Assembly (NCBI GenBank): GCA_947497495.1
Contig: CANMGT010000009.1
Location: 36,093-100,092, forward strand
Origin: an uncultured Lentibacter sp.
GTDB lineage: Bacteria; Pseudomonadota; Alphaproteobacteria; Rhodobacterales; Rhodobacteraceae
Direction: 5' to 3'
Length of the DNA: 64,000 nucleotides
This document shows positions 6,684-15,649 of the stretch, one piece after another (position 1 is the stretch's first letter; every line of letters starts with the position of its first letter). Under the pieces are notes generated by a model. That model did not search any database, was not told where the DNA came from, and saw nothing but the letters and a program-made list of their open reading frames with translations. The translations under genes were made by a program, and so were the position numbers.

Positions 6684-8882
6684 TTATGCAGCCTTGTCAG
6701 CCTCAGGCGCAAAGCGTCCATAGAATGTCTGGCCTTTTTCGGCCATCTCCTTGAGCAGTGCAGGCGTCTCAAAGCGCGCGCCGTATTTTGCCGCAAGCTC
6801 GGCTGTGCGCTCGGCCGCGTAGGGTGTGCCGATGATGTCGAGCCACGACAGCGGGCCACCCGACCAAGGCGCAAAGCCCCAAGCCAGAATAGCGCCAACG
6901 TCGCCTTCGCGGATGTCCATAAGCACACCTTCTTCAAGCGCGCGCACGGCTTCGAGAACCTGACTGAACATCAGACGCTCCTGCACTTCGATCAGCGAGG
7001 GCTGCTCTTCCAGAAGCGGATACTTCTCGTTGAGGCCTTTCCAGTAACCAAGTCTTTTACCCTTCTCGTCATAGTCAAAGAAGCCGGCGTTTGCCTTGCG
7101 GCCCAAGCGGCCCTCGGCTTCGAGGTAGAAGATCAGGTCATCCGCTGGGCTTTCAGGGTAGTCGTCGCCCATCGCCAGTTTGGTGGCACGTGCGATCTTG
7201 GCACCAAGGTCGATCGAGGTTTCATCTGTCAACTGGATCGGCCCCACGGGGAAGCCAAGCTGGCGTGCCGCGTTGTCGATGAGCGCAGGGGCGACACCCT
7301 CGGTGAGCATACGCGCGCCTTCGTTGACGTAAGGAATGATGCAGCGGTTGCAGTAGAAGAAGCGAGCATCGTTCACAACGATAGGCGTCTTGCGGATCTG
7401 GCGCACATAGTCGAGCGCCTTGGCCACGGCCCTGTCGCCTGTCTCTTTGCCTTTGATGATCTCGACAAGCAGCATTTTCTCAACAGGCGAGAAGAAGTGG
7501 ATGCCGATGAACTGGTCAGAACGCGAGGAGGCTTTTGCCAGCTCGGTGATCGGCAGCGTCGAGGTGTTGGAGGCAAAGATGCAATCTTCAGGAATAACCG
7601 CTTCGACTTTCTTGGTCATCTCGGCCTTCACGGCTGTGTCCTCAAACACCGCTTCGATGATCAGGTCGCAGCCTTTGAGCGCGTCCAGATCAGGCGTGGC
7701 TGTGATGCGCGAGAGCAGAGCTTCCTTCTTCTCGGGCGTGGCCTTTTTGCGGGCGATGCCTTTGTCCATATAGGCCGCCGAATAGGCTTTGCCTTTGTCG
7801 GCTGCGGCTTGGTCACGGTCGATCAGCACCACTTCGATGCCAGCCTGAGCCGACACCAGCGCAATGCCAGCACCCATCATACCCGCGCCGAGAACGCCTA
7901 GCTTTTTGACAGTTTGGTCTGCCACGCCCGCAGGGCGCACGGCCCCCTTCTCAAGCGCTTCCTTGTTGATGAAGAGCGAGCGGATCATCGCCTCGCTGCT
8001 TGGGTTCATCAGGATGTTGGTGAACCAGCGCGCTTCGATCTTGATGGCGGTGTCAAACGGCACAAGCGAGCCTTCATAAACCGCCGAAAGCAGCGCTTTG
8101 GCTGCAGGGAAAGCGCCCTGCGTTTGCTGGTGAACCATGGCTGAGGCGCCAAGGAATGTCATGAAGCCAGCGGGGTGATAGGGTGTGCCGCCGGGCATTT
8201 TGTAGCCCTTCTCATCCCACGGCTTGACGATTTTTGGCTCTGAAAGCACCCATGCGCGCGCGTCAGACATCGGGTCATCTGACACTTCGTCGATGAGGCC
8301 GGCTGCCTTGGCTTTAGCGGGGTCAACCATCTTGCCTTGCAGCAGGAACGGCGAGGCCGCCATGGCGCCGAGCTTGCGCACAAGCCGCGTCGTGCCGCCC
8401 GCGCCGGGGAAGATGCCAACCATAATTTCCGGAAAGCCGATCTTGGCTTTGGCGTTGTTGGCCACAAAAGTGCGGTGGCAGGCGAGCGGGATTTCAAAGC
8501 CGATGCCAAGCGATGTGCCGGGCATGACGCAAGCAATCGGCTTGCCGCCTTTGTTTGTCTTCGCGTCCATGCCTGCGCGCTCGATCTTGCGCAGCACGGC
8601 GTGCATTTGCATCACGCCGTCAAACAGGCCCTTGGCGGGGTTGTCGCCCGCGTCGGATTTCATCTTGCCGAGCACGTTCAAGTCCATCCCGCCAGCAAAG
8701 CTGCCCTCTTTGCCAGAGGTGATGATGATGCCTTTCACGGCGTCGTCTGCGAGGGCGTTGTCAACGTGGTCAGACAGGTCTGCGAAGCCCTGAACGCTCA
8801 TCACGTTCATGGATTTGCCGACAGTGTCCCAGACGATGGTGGCGATGCCTTCGCCGTCGATGTTCATTGTAAAATCAGTCAT
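6684..8882 (-). CDS. fadB: Bifunctional enoyl-CoA hydratase / 3-hydroxyacyl-CoA dehydrogenase
   Basis: 732 residues, the length of FadB/FadJ alpha subunits. The N-terminal crotonase domain (about 1-190) has GTSLGIGFEIPLACHRTF and FPEIMVGIFPGAGGTTRL, which place the two hydratase glutamates. The Rossmann motif GVLGAGMMGAGIALV starts the dehydrogenase domain near residue 330, followed by FFSPVEKMLLVEII and the C-terminal domain starting GFPVGPIQLTDE. It hydrates enoyl-CoA and oxidises the 3-hydroxyacyl-CoA with NAD, two steps of beta-oxidation. The thiolase gene lies 24 bp upstream, giving the usual partner. It is the last gene of the minus-strand fatty-acid unit. FadJ is an equally acceptable name. 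Confidence 0.95.
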   Translation of the reverse strand: MTDFTMNIDGEGIATIVWDTVGKSMNVMSVQGFADLSDHVDNALADDAVKGIIITSGKEGSFAGGMDLNVLGKMKSDAGDNPAKGLFDGVMQMHAVLRKIERAGMDAKTNKGGKPIACVMPGTSLGIGFEIPLACHRTFVANNAKAKIGFPEIMVGIFPGAGGTTRLVRKLGAMAASPFLLQGKMVDPAKAKAAGLIDEVSDDPMSDARAWVLSEPKIVKPWDEKGYKMPGGTPYHPAGFMTFLGASAMVHQQTQGAFPAAKALLSAVYEGSLVPFDTAIKIEARWFTNILMNPSSEAMIRSLFINKEALEKGAVRPAGVADQTVKKLGVLGAGMMGAGIALVSAQAGIEVVLIDRDQAAADKGKAYSAAYMDKGIARKKATPEKKEALLSRITATPDLDALKGCDLIIEAVFEDTAVKAEMTKKVEAVIPEDCIFASNTSTLPITELAKASSRSDQFIGIHFFSPVEKMLLVEIIKGKETGDRAVAKALDYVRQIRKTPIVVNDARFFYCNRCIIPYVNEGARMLTEGVAPALIDNAARQLGFPVGPIQLTDETSIDLGAKIARATKLAMGDDYPESPADDLIFYLEAEGRLGRKANAGFFDYDEKGKRLGYWKGLNEKYPLLEEQPSLIEVQERLMFSQVLEAVRALEEGVLMDIREGDVGAILAWGFAPWSGGPLSWLDIIGTPYAAERTAELAAKYGARFETPALLKEMAEKGQTFYGRFAPEADKAA

Positions 8883-8906
8883 TTTCTTTTTCCTGTCGTC
8901 TGGCGC

Positions 8907-10118
8907 TTACACGCGCTCGATAATGGTTGCGGCGCCCATGCCGGAGCCGATGCAAAGCGTGGCAAGGCCAACTTCTTTGTCGCTGCGCTCAAGCTCGTCC
9001 ATCAGCGTGCCGAGGATCATCGCGCCTGTCGCGCCAAGCGGGTGGCCCATGGCCATGGAGCCGCCGTTGACGTTGACTTTGTCGTGGTCAACGTTGAAGG
9101 CCTGCTCAAAGCGCATGACAACCGAGGCGAAGGCTTCGTTGACTTCAAAGAGGTCAATGTCGCCGATGCTCATGCCGTTATCGCGGAGGATTTTTTCGGT
9201 GACGGGCACGGGGCCTGTCAGCATGATCGTCGGATCTGTGCCGATCTTGGCAGTGGCGCGGATGCGCGCGCGTGGCTTGAGGCCAAGCTGCTCGCCAAGT
9301 TCTTTGTTGCCGATCAGAACCGCAGCAGCACCGTCAACGATACCTGAAGAGTTGCCCGCGTGGTGAATGTGGTTGATGCGCTCAAGCTCTGGGTATTTGA
9401 GGATAGCGATCTTATCGAACCCGGGCATGACTTCACCCATTTGCTGGAACGACGGGTTCAAAGCACCGAGGCTCTGCATGTCGGTCTGCGGGCGCATGAA
9501 CTCGTCATATGTCAGGATCGGCAGGCCGTTCACGTCGTTGACGGGAACAACCGAGCGGTTGAAGTGGCCCGCGTCCCACGCGGCTTTGGCGCGGCGCTGG
9601 CTTTCAACGGCCATGGCGTCGGCTTGGTCACGGGTGAAGCCATACTTCGTGGCGATGATGTCAGCCGAGATGCCTTGTGGCACAAAGTAGTTGTCGATCG
9701 CGATGCTTGGATCAACGGCAATAGCGCCGCCGTCAGAGCCCATGGGTACGCGGCTCATGCTTTCGACACCGCCCGCGATGTAGCCGTTGCCAGCCCCGCC
9801 GCGCACCTGGTTGGCGGCCACGTTAACGGCCTCAAGGCCACTCGCGCAGAAGCGGTTGATGCTGAGGCCCGGGATGCTTTCGTCAAGGTCAGAGGCCAGC
9901 ACGGCAGTGCGCGCAAGGCAGGCACCCTGTTCGCCAACTTGGCTGACATTGCCCCAGATCACGTCTTCTACGGCGTGGCCTTCAAGGTTGTTACGCTCTT
10001 TGAGGGCGTTCAGCGCCACGGCTGAGAGGCGCGCGGCTGTCACTTCATGCAGGCTGCCGTCTTTGCGGCCCTTGCCACGCGGCGTGCGCACGGCGTCATA
10101 GATATAGGCTTCGGTCAT
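8907..10118 (-). CDS. fadA: Thiolase (acetyl-CoA C-acyltransferase)
   Basis: 403 residues with the complete thiolase set: acyl-accepting Cys91 in INRFCASGLEAVN, the NEAFA loop, GHPLGATG carrying the catalytic His, and the C-terminal CIGSGMG cysteine. It performs the last step of beta-oxidation, cleaving 3-ketoacyl-CoA with CoA. Between the GST gene and the FadB-type gene on the same strand, with 25 and 24 bp gaps, so almost certainly cotranscribed and acting with FadB. An acetyl-CoA acetyltransferase role cannot be excluded from sequence, but the context favours beta-oxidation. Confidence 0.94.
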   Translation of the reverse strand: MTEAYIYDAVRTPRGKGRKDGSLHEVTAARLSAVALNALKERNNLEGHAVEDVIWGNVSQVGEQGACLARTAVLASDLDESIPGLSINRFCASGLEAVNVAANQVRGGAGNGYIAGGVESMSRVPMGSDGGAIAVDPSIAIDNYFVPQGISADIIATKYGFTRDQADAMAVESQRRAKAAWDAGHFNRSVVPVNDVNGLPILTYDEFMRPQTDMQSLGALNPSFQQMGEVMPGFDKIAILKYPELERINHIHHAGNSSGIVDGAAAVLIGNKELGEQLGLKPRARIRATAKIGTDPTIMLTGPVPVTEKILRDNGMSIGDIDLFEVNEAFASVVMRFEQAFNVDHDKVNVNGGSMAMGHPLGATGAMILGTLMDELERSDKEVGLATLCIGSGMGAATIIERV

Positions 10119-10143
10119 GGTTTTCTCCTTCTAGAGCGGTGTT

Positions 10144-10776
10144 TCAGGCGCGGTCAGCGGGGCTGCCGGGCATCAAGTCGTAAGGGTGTTTGAACCCTGG
10201 TGTTTGTTGAATGTTGCTGAGCCAGCGGTCGATGTTGGGCCACTCGGCGCGATCAAAGCCAAAAGGCTCTGGATAAAACAGGTAGCCGCAGCACGAGATG
10301 TCGGCGTTGGTGATGCCCTCGCCAACGATCCAGTCGCGGCCCTCAAGATGTGCGTCGAGCGTCTGGTAGGTCGCCTTGAGGCGGCCCAGCATGAAGCCGA
10401 TAACCTCCTGCGGGCGTTTGTCTTCCGGAAGGAAGTTCATCAGAAAACGCGTCATGCCAGCTTGGCTGGAGAGCTTGTGGTTGTCCCAAAGAACCCACCG
10501 CAGCACTTCGTATTTGTCAGCCTCAGAGCCGCCGAGCTTGCCAGATTTGTCAGCCACATACTGCTGGATCGCGCCGGATTGGGTGAGGCGAAAATCGCCA
10601 TCTTCCATGACGGGGGCTTCGCCCATCACGTTCTTGGCGCGAAATTCGGGCGAGCGGCCTTCACCTCCGAAAAAGTCGACGTAGACGGGCTCCCATTCAA
10701 GGCCGGACAGCTCGAGAGCGAGGGCCGCTTTGTAAGCGTTGCCGCTTTCGCCGAAACAGTGAAGTTTGATTGTCAT
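10144..10776 (-). CDS. Glutathione S-transferase family protein
   Basis: 210 residues. The N-terminal thioredoxin-like domain begins MTIKLHCFGESGNAYKAALA, has the cis-proline loop MGEAPVMEDGDFRLTQSGAI with the glutamine-serine pair that binds glutathione, and is followed by an all-helical domain ending PNIDRWLSNIQQTPGF. Substrate unknown. Its place inside the beta-oxidation unit, 25 bp ahead of the thiolase, suggests a role with reactive acyl or aldehyde by-products, but this is inference. Confidence 0.88.
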   Translation of the reverse strand: MTIKLHCFGESGNAYKAALALELSGLEWEPVYVDFFGGEGRSPEFRAKNVMGEAPVMEDGDFRLTQSGAIQQYVADKSGKLGGSEADKYEVLRWVLWDNHKLSSQAGMTRFLMNFLPEDKRPQEVIGFMLGRLKATYQTLDAHLEGRDWIVGEGITNADISCCGYLFYPEPFGFDRAEWPNIDRWLSNIQQTPGFKHPYDLMPGSPADRA

Positions 10777-10803
10777 CTCTGGTGTCCTTTGTCTGGTGTC
10801 GGA

Positions 10804-10824
10804 GTGGGGGTTTCACACCCCCAC
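10804..10824. terminator. G/C hairpin upstream of the GST gene
   Basis: gtggggg (10804-10810) pairs perfectly with cccccac (10818-10824). No T-run follows on the minus strand, so it may be a processing or pausing structure rather than a full terminator within the operon. Confidence 0.5.
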
Positions 10825-10832
10825 ACCCCCGT

Positions 10833-10897
10833 GGGATATTTTCAAAGAGAAGAAGGGGTTGGGGCTTTTCAACTTTTCTTCTCTTTCTAAATATCCC
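10833..10897. repeat. 22-bp imperfect inverted repeat of a Rhodobacteraceae intergenic type
   Basis: gggatattttcaaagagaagaa (10833-10854) pairs with 10876-10897, whose complement reads gggatatttagaaagagaagaa (two mismatches). The 21-bp loop is G/T rich. It continues into ccgccggaggc at 10897-10907. I recall the combination of ccggcggggatattt followed by an A/G-rich tract as a frequent intergenic element in Rhodobacteraceae genomes. Confidence 0.75.
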
Positions 10898-10943
10898 CGC
10901 CGGAGGCTCCTGTCGGTGAGGATACGTCGTGTCTTTTTAAGGT

Positions 10944-12083
10944 TTAGAGTGACCGAGAGATCAGCTCTTTCATGATTTCGTTGGTTCCGCCGTAAATGCG
11001 TTGCACCCGGGCGTCGGCCCACATTTCGGCCACTGCGTATTCTTGCATGAAGCCATAGCCGCCATGCAGTTGCACGCATTCGTCGAGCACTTCGCCTTGG
11101 GTGTCGGTGAGCCAGTATTTGCACATTGCTGCTTTCTCGACGGTGAGTTCGCCGCGCATGTGCTCGGTGATGCACTCGTCGAGGAAGGCGCGCGAGACAG
11201 CGAGCTTGGTTTTGCACTCGGCCAGTTTGAAGCGGGTGTTCTGGAACTGCATGATCGGGCCGCCGAAGGCCTCGCGCTCGTTGCAATAGGCGATGGTGCG
11301 TTCCAGCGCGCCTTGCATGGCGCCGACAGCACCGCAGCCGATGATCAGCCGCTCTTGCGGGAGCTGCTGCATCATTTGGTAGAAGCCTTTGCCTTCCTCG
11401 CCGCCGAGAATGTTTTCTGGCGGGATTTCGACGTTGTCAAAGAACAGCTCTGAGGTGTCGGCGGCGTGCATGCCGACTTTTTCGAGGTTACGACCGCGCG
11501 AGAAGCCTTGGGCTTTGTCCGTTTCGACAACAACCAGCGAAACGCCTTTGGAGCCAAGCGACGGATCTGTTTTTGCGGCGACGATAATCAGTTCGGCGTG
11601 CTGGCCGTTCGAGATAAACGTCTTTTGGCCGGAGAGGCGGTAGGCATTGCCGTCGCGCACAGCGCGGGTTTTGATGGCTTGCACGTCGGAGCCGGTTGAC
11701 GGCTCTGTCATCGCCAAGGCACCGACAGTTTCGCCAGACACCATTTTGGGCAGCCAGCGGTGCTTTTGCTCCTCGGTGCCACAGTGAAGAATGTAATGTG
11801 CAACGATGCCCGAGTGGATCGGGTTGCCCCAAGAGGCAAGGTTGGCGCGAGGGTGCTCCATCATCACCACGGCTTCGTGGCCGAAGTCGCCGCCGTGCCC
11901 GCCGTATTCTTCGGGGATAGAGGGGCACAGCAGGCCAAGTGCGCCAGCCTCGTTCCAGGCCGAGCGGTCCATCTGGCCTTGTTTGCGCCATGTCTCAAAG
12001 CGCGGCGACCATTCATCATTGATGAACTTTGCAGTCATGTCGGCGAGCATCTGGTGCTCGTCTGTCATCCAGCTTGATGCCAT
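10944..12083 (-). CDS. Acyl-CoA dehydrogenase
   Basis: 379 residues, typical for the homotetrameric acyl-CoA dehydrogenase family. FAD-binding signatures [16 protein letters not shown] and the middle-domain [20 protein letters not shown] are present. The C-terminal helical domain ends with [38 protein letters not shown]; the Tyr-Gly-Gly-Thr-Asn-Glu motif carries the catalytic glutamate. It introduces the alpha-beta double bond in an acyl-CoA, passing electrons to ETF. It lies in the beta-oxidation unit but is separated from the GST gene by 167 bp with hairpins. Chain length or branched substrate cannot be told. Confidence 0.93.
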   Translation of the reverse strand: MASSWMTDEHQMLADMTAKFINDEWSPRFETWRKQGQMDRSAWNEAGALGLLCPSIPEEYGGHGGDFGHEAVVMMEHPRANLASWGNPIHSGIVAHYILHCGTEEQKHRWLPKMVSGETVGALAMTEPSTGSDVQAIKTRAVRDGNAYRLSGQKTFISNGQHAELIIVAAKTDPSLGSKGVSLVVVETDKAQGFSRGRNLEKVGMHAADTSELFFDNVEIPPENILGGEEGKGFYQMMQQLPQERLIIGCGAVGAMQGALERTIAYCNEREAFGGPIMQFQNTRFKLAECKTKLAVSRAFLDECITEHMRGELTVEKAAMCKYWLTDTQGEVLDECVQLHGGYGFMQEYAVAEMWADARVQRIYGGTNEIMKELISRSL

Positions 12084-12107
12084 TGGCTTTCTCCTCCCCA
12101 GAAGCGG

Positions 12108-12320
12108 TTATCGTTTGCGGGCGTCTATTTCTGAATTGAACAGCCGCAGGCGAGTTGTCAGGTTTTCGTGGTTCATCACGCTTTCGAAGTTCTCGAAGAG
12201 AAACGAGAGCGCCTCGCCCTCGTCAAGCCCCGCGTCTGCAGCAAAACGCTTGAGCCGACGGTAGCCATCCTCTGTCATGGCACAGGGGAAACGGCGGGTC
12301 AGGCGGAAGCGTTTTGGCAT
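12108..12320 (-). CDS. Conserved small protein of 70 residues, function unknown
   Basis: A 70-residue basic/amphipathic protein (begins MPKRFRLTRRFPCAMTEDGY, ends with a Lys/Arg tail). It is credible because AAGGAG stands 10 bases before its ATG and it fits tightly between two acyl-CoA dehydrogenase genes (25 bp on either side). No transmembrane segment or known enzymatic motif is visible. The central DEGEALSFLFENFESVMNHE looks helical, possibly a ribbon-helix-helix-like or protein-binding fold. I do not assign a function. Confidence 0.72.
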   Translation of the reverse strand: MPKRFRLTRRFPCAMTEDGYRRLKRFAADAGLDEGEALSFLFENFESVMNHENLTTRLRLFNSEIDARKR

Positions 12321-12345
12321 CGGCGAGGGGCTCCTTCTTTAGCGC

Positions 12346-14121
12346 TTAGAACTGGTCGGCTGCGAGCGCCATAACGGGCGTTGCACCGCTTTCGATGCGC
12401 TGAAGGTGCATCGCTGTGGCGGGCAGGCGGCGTGCCATATAGTAGCGCCCCGTCGCCAGTTTTGTCTCGTAGAACGCCGCGTCAGAAGTGCCGTTTGCCA
12501 GCGCGTCAAGCGAGGCGCGCGCCATGCGACCCCACATCAGGCCCAAGCAGACATGGCCCATCATGTGCATGAAGTCGTTTGAGCCAGACAGGGCGGCGTT
12601 CGGGTCTTTCATGCCATTTTGCATGAAGAACATGCCAGCCGTCTGCAGATGCTTGGACGCCGTTTTCAGCGGTTCGACGAAGTCGGACATGCCTTCTACG
12701 TCTTTGTTTTCAGAGCAGAAGTCTTTGACCATCGCAAAGAAGGCCATAACGTGCTTGCCGCCGTCTTGCGCCAGTTTACGCCCGACCAAGTCAAGCGCCT
12801 GAACACCGTTGGCACCTTCATAGATCATCGCGATCCGCGCATCGCGGGTGAACTGGCTCATGCCCCACTCTTCGATGTAGCCGTGGCCGCCATAGACCTG
12901 CTGGGCCTTGACTGTCATGTCGTAGCCCTCATCGGTGAGGAAGCCTTTCACAACCGGCGTCATCAACGAGATAAGGCCGTCGGCGTCTTTGTCTTCAGAG
13001 CGGTGGGCCTGATCGATCAGCGAGGCGCCCCAGAGGATGAACGCGCGTGCGCCCTCAATGAAGCTCTTCTGATCCATCAGCGCGCGGCGGATGTCCGGAT
13101 GCACGATCAGCGGATCGGCGGGGCCGTCAGGGTTTTTCGCGCCTGTCACGTCGCGGCCTTGCAGGCGGTCTTTGGCGTAGATGACAGCGTTCTGATAGGC
13201 TGCTTCTGCGGCCGAGAGGCCCTGCATGCCTACGCCGATACGCGCTTCATTCATCATGGTGAACATGGCGCGCATGCCTTTGTGCGCCTCGCCCAGCAAG
13301 TAGCCTGTGGCTTCGTCGTAGTTCATCACGCAGGTCGAGTTGCCGTGGATGCCCATTTTTTCTTCCAGAGCGCCACACGACACGCCGTTGCGCGCGCCGG
13401 TTGAGCCGTCGTCGTTGACGAGGAACTTTGGCACGATGAACAGCGACACGCCTTTGATGCCCTCGGGGCCACCGGGGATTTTCGCCAGAACGAGGTGAAT
13501 GATGTTGCTCGACATCTCATGCTCGCCCGCCGAGATAAAGATCTTCTGGCCGGAAATCTTGTAGCTGCCATCACCCTGCGGCTCGGCTTTGGTGCGCATC
13601 AGGCCCAAGTCGGTGCCGCAATGTGGCTCGGTCAGGTTCATTGTGCCTGTCCATTCACAGGACACCATGTTGGGCAGGTATGTTGCTTTTTGAGCGTCGG
13701 TGCCGTGCGCCAGGATAGCCGAGGCCGCGCCGTGGGTGAGGCCCTGATACATGGTGAAGGCCTGGTTTGCGCCCGAGAACATCTCGCCGACGGCCGTGCC
13801 CAGAACGTAGGGCATGTTTTGCCCGCCGAACTCTTCCGGCATGTCTAGGCCCGGCCAGCCGCCTTCGCGGACTTGGTCAAACGCTTCCTGAAAGCCCGTT
13901 GGCACCCGCACGACACCGTTTTCAAGCGAGCAGCCTTCTTTGTCGCCCACAACATTGAGCGGCGCGAGGACTTCACTTGTCAGCTTGCCCGCCTCTTCCA
14001 GAACGGCAGAGGTAAAGTCGCGCTCAAGATCCGCGTAACCGGGAACGTTTGATTCGCTGACTTTGAGGACATCGTGCATCACGAACTGAAGGTCTTTTGT
14101 CGGGGCGGTATAGCTTGGCAT
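12346..14121 (-). CDS. Acyl-CoA dehydrogenase, long form (FadE/DmdC family)
   Basis: 591 residues: the long acyl-CoA dehydrogenase type with an N-terminal extension ([16 protein letters not shown]) and a C-terminal extra domain, the architecture shared by FadE2-like enzymes and the methylmercaptopropionyl-CoA dehydrogenase DmdC. FAD-binding motifs [18 protein letters not shown] and [20 protein letters not shown] are present, and [21 protein letters not shown] with [13 protein letters not shown] holds the catalytic region. It oxidises acyl-CoA to the 2-enoyl-CoA. Immediately downstream of a MerR regulator. DmdC versus general fatty acyl-CoA dehydrogenase cannot be settled by eye; family membership is certain. 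Confidence 0.93.
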   Translation of the reverse strand: MPSYTAPTKDLQFVMHDVLKVSESNVPGYADLERDFTSAVLEEAGKLTSEVLAPLNVVGDKEGCSLENGVVRVPTGFQEAFDQVREGGWPGLDMPEEFGGQNMPYVLGTAVGEMFSGANQAFTMYQGLTHGAASAILAHGTDAQKATYLPNMVSCEWTGTMNLTEPHCGTDLGLMRTKAEPQGDGSYKISGQKIFISAGEHEMSSNIIHLVLAKIPGGPEGIKGVSLFIVPKFLVNDDGSTGARNGVSCGALEEKMGIHGNSTCVMNYDEATGYLLGEAHKGMRAMFTMMNEARIGVGMQGLSAAEAAYQNAVIYAKDRLQGRDVTGAKNPDGPADPLIVHPDIRRALMDQKSFIEGARAFILWGASLIDQAHRSEDKDADGLISLMTPVVKGFLTDEGYDMTVKAQQVYGGHGYIEEWGMSQFTRDARIAMIYEGANGVQALDLVGRKLAQDGGKHVMAFFAMVKDFCSENKDVEGMSDFVEPLKTASKHLQTAGMFFMQNGMKDPNAALSGSNDFMHMMGHVCLGLMWGRMARASLDALANGTSDAAFYETKLATGRYYMARRLPATAMHLQRIESGATPVMALAADQF

Positions 14122-14181
14122 TGTGGTATTCTCCCAGGGTGTCTTGGTCAGAGTGTTTCTGTGGTGTGTGTCTAGTCGGCT

Positions 14182-14589
14182 TTACTCGGCGGCGTCGCGC
14201 GGTTCGGCCTGCGAGGCGATGACTTTGTGCAGCCAGTCCATCTGCTCTTTGAAGTCTTCGATGGCCTCGCCAAGTTCTTCGCGCTGGCGCTCCATATCCG
14301 CGAGGCGCTCTTGGGCGACATCATATGTGGCCTGAAGCTGCGTCTGTTGCTGGTCACCGACGTGATAGAGCTCAAGCAATTGGCGGATCTCTTCGAGGCT
14401 GAAGCCAAAGCGCTTGCCGCGCAAGATCAGCTTGAGGCGGGCGCGGTCACGTTTTGTGAACAGCCGCTTCTGGCCTTCCCGCACCGGAAAGATAAGCTCT
14501 TTGGCTTCGTAAAACCGCAGGGTGCGCGGCGTTACGTCGTAAGCCTCGCACATCTGGCGAATGGTCATTATCTCATCAGAATCAATCAT
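14182..14589 (-). CDS. MerR-family regulator (LiuR-like), proximal copy
   Basis: 135 residues. The winged helix begins MTIRQMCEAYDVTPRTLRFYE and continues REGQKRLFTKRDRARLKLILRGKRFGFSLEEI (as two adjoining motifs), then a long coiled-coil dimerisation helix. No cysteine-rich metal site is seen, which fits LiuR-type regulators of branched-chain and fatty acid degradation. It is 60 bp upstream of the FadE-type gene, and a LiuR-like palindrome lies 67 bp upstream of its start. It probably represses or autoregulates the beta-oxidation unit in response to an acyl-CoA; ligand is unknown. Confidence 0.9.
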   Translation of the reverse strand: MIDSDEIMTIRQMCEAYDVTPRTLRFYEAKELIFPVREGQKRLFTKRDRARLKLILRGKRFGFSLEEIRQLLELYHVGDQQQTQLQATYDVAQERLADMERQREELGEAIEDFKEQMDWLHKVIASQAEPRDAAE

Positions 14590-14631
14590 AGCACATCTCT
14601 TGTCCGTCTCGTTTGACTATAGATGTGCAAC

Positions 14632-14647
14632 TGAACCGTTCGGTTCA
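14632..14647. promoter_or_regulatory. Palindrome upstream of MerR gene
   Basis: tgaaccg-tt-cggttca is a perfect 7-bp inverted repeat with a 2-bp centre, 43 bp upstream of the proximal MerR start and 8 bp from the LiuR-like site. The binding protein is unknown. Confidence 0.5.
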
Positions 14648-14655
14648 AGTAAAAG

Positions 14656-14671
14656 TTGACGTTAACGTAAA
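14656..14671. promoter_or_regulatory. LiuR-like MerR operator
   Basis: ttgacgttaacgtaaa, with perfect core acgttaacgt (14659-14668), resembles the palindromic ACGTNNACGT-type motif I recall for LiuR regulators. A second odd palindrome gacgt-t-acgtc (14675-14685) follows and runs into the stop of the distal MerR gene. Either of the two MerR proteins could bind here to control the unit that begins at 14589. Confidence 0.65.
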
Positions 14672-14683
14672 GGGGACGTTACG

Positions 14684-15061
14684 TCACTTTCGGGAGCGCA
14701 AAATTGCAATTGAGTTTTCGCGATTTTCAGTCAGCTCGCGGATCGCTTCGTCAAGCTCGTCGCGCTGTTGTGTCAGCTCTTTGAGCTTGGCTTCCGCGTC
14801 ATCAACCCACTTTTGCAGCTGTGCTTCGGTGCCTTGCTCTTCGTAGATCAGCAGGAACTGGCGGATGCCTTCAAGCGCAAAGCCCCAGCGGCGCCCGCGC
14901 AGGATAATTTTCATCCGCGCCACTTCGCGCGGGTTGTAGTAGCGCGCACGCCCTTCGCGATCGGGCTGCAAAAGCTCGATATACTCGTAGTAGCGCAATG
15001 TGCGCGGCGTTACGTCAAACTTGGCGCACATTTCTTTGAAGGTGAGGCGTTGTTCAGTCAT
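14684..15061 (-). CDS. MerR-family regulator, distal copy
   Basis: 125 residues: winged helix LTFKEMCAKFDVTPRTLRYYE plus GRARYYNPREVARMKIILRG, then a coiled coil (about 70-115). It is a paralogue of the next MerR gene downstream, sharing the VTPRTLR-YE and ILRG-R-GF motifs. No metal-binding cysteines. It is the first gene of the minus-strand unit and is divergent from a PaaI-type thioesterase across 171 bp. Likely an acyl-CoA-responsive regulator of fatty acid or branched-chain degradation; division of labour with its neighbour is unknown. Confidence 0.9.
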   Translation of the reverse strand: MTEQRLTFKEMCAKFDVTPRTLRYYEYIELLQPDREGRARYYNPREVARMKIILRGRRWGFALEGIRQFLLIYEEQGTEAQLQKWVDDAEAKLKELTQQRDELDEAIRELTENRENSIAILRSRK

Positions 15062-15232
15062 GGGTGGTTCCCTTTGGACTTAACTTATGGCGCTAAAACG
15101 GCAGACACAAGTTTCTGCGTGAAATTCCGTTGGGTTATTAACGCGCGTGCTTGCAGGGCCGTGCGCGGCGTGGAAAGATGCCTGAAAAGTGATGCGCGAT
15201 TTGTCGCCACATAAGCCGCCAAAGAGGGCCGG

Positions 15233-15646
15233 ATGGATAAAGCAAAGATAGCAAAGCAATTCATCGCCGCGATCCCGCACTCGCGGGCGCTGGGCATGGA
15301 GCTGACGGAAATCGGCCAAGGCTTTGCCGTGATCGAAATGCCCTACGCCGAGCATTTGGTGGGCGACCCTGTGACAGGGGTTGTTCATGGCGGGGCTGTT
15401 TCGGCGCTAATGGACACCTGCTGTGGCGCGGCGGCGATGAGCCACCCCAGCTCGCCCGCAGGCACCGCGACGATTGATCTGCGCATTGACTACATGCGCC
15501 CCGCCACTCCCGGCCAGACGATCGTGACGCGCGCAGAATGCTACAACATCACCCGCTCTGTTGCCTTTGTGCGCGCTACGGCTGTTGACGATGACGCTGA
15601 CAACCCTGTGGCCATGGCCACAGGCGCCTTTACAGTGGAGCGCTAG
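15233..15646 (+). CDS. PaaI-family hotdog thioesterase
   Basis: 137 residues, single hotdog fold. The PaaI motif VVHGGAVSALMDTCCGAAA is present, where the HGG loop and Asp line the acyl-CoA thioester site, and the conserved strand TIDLRIDYMRPATPG follows. It hydrolyses an acyl- or aroyl-CoA. It is 3 bp ahead of a second, related hotdog gene and divergent from the MerR-led beta-oxidation unit, so a role in releasing CoA from dead-end intermediates is plausible. Confidence 0.9.
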   Translation: MDKAKIAKQFIAAIPHSRALGMELTEIGQGFAVIEMPYAEHLVGDPVTGVVHGGAVSALMDTCCGAAAMSHPSSPAGTATIDLRIDYMRPATPGQTIVTRAECYNITRSVAFVRATAVDDDADNPVAMATGAFTVER

Positions 15647-15649
15647 ACT

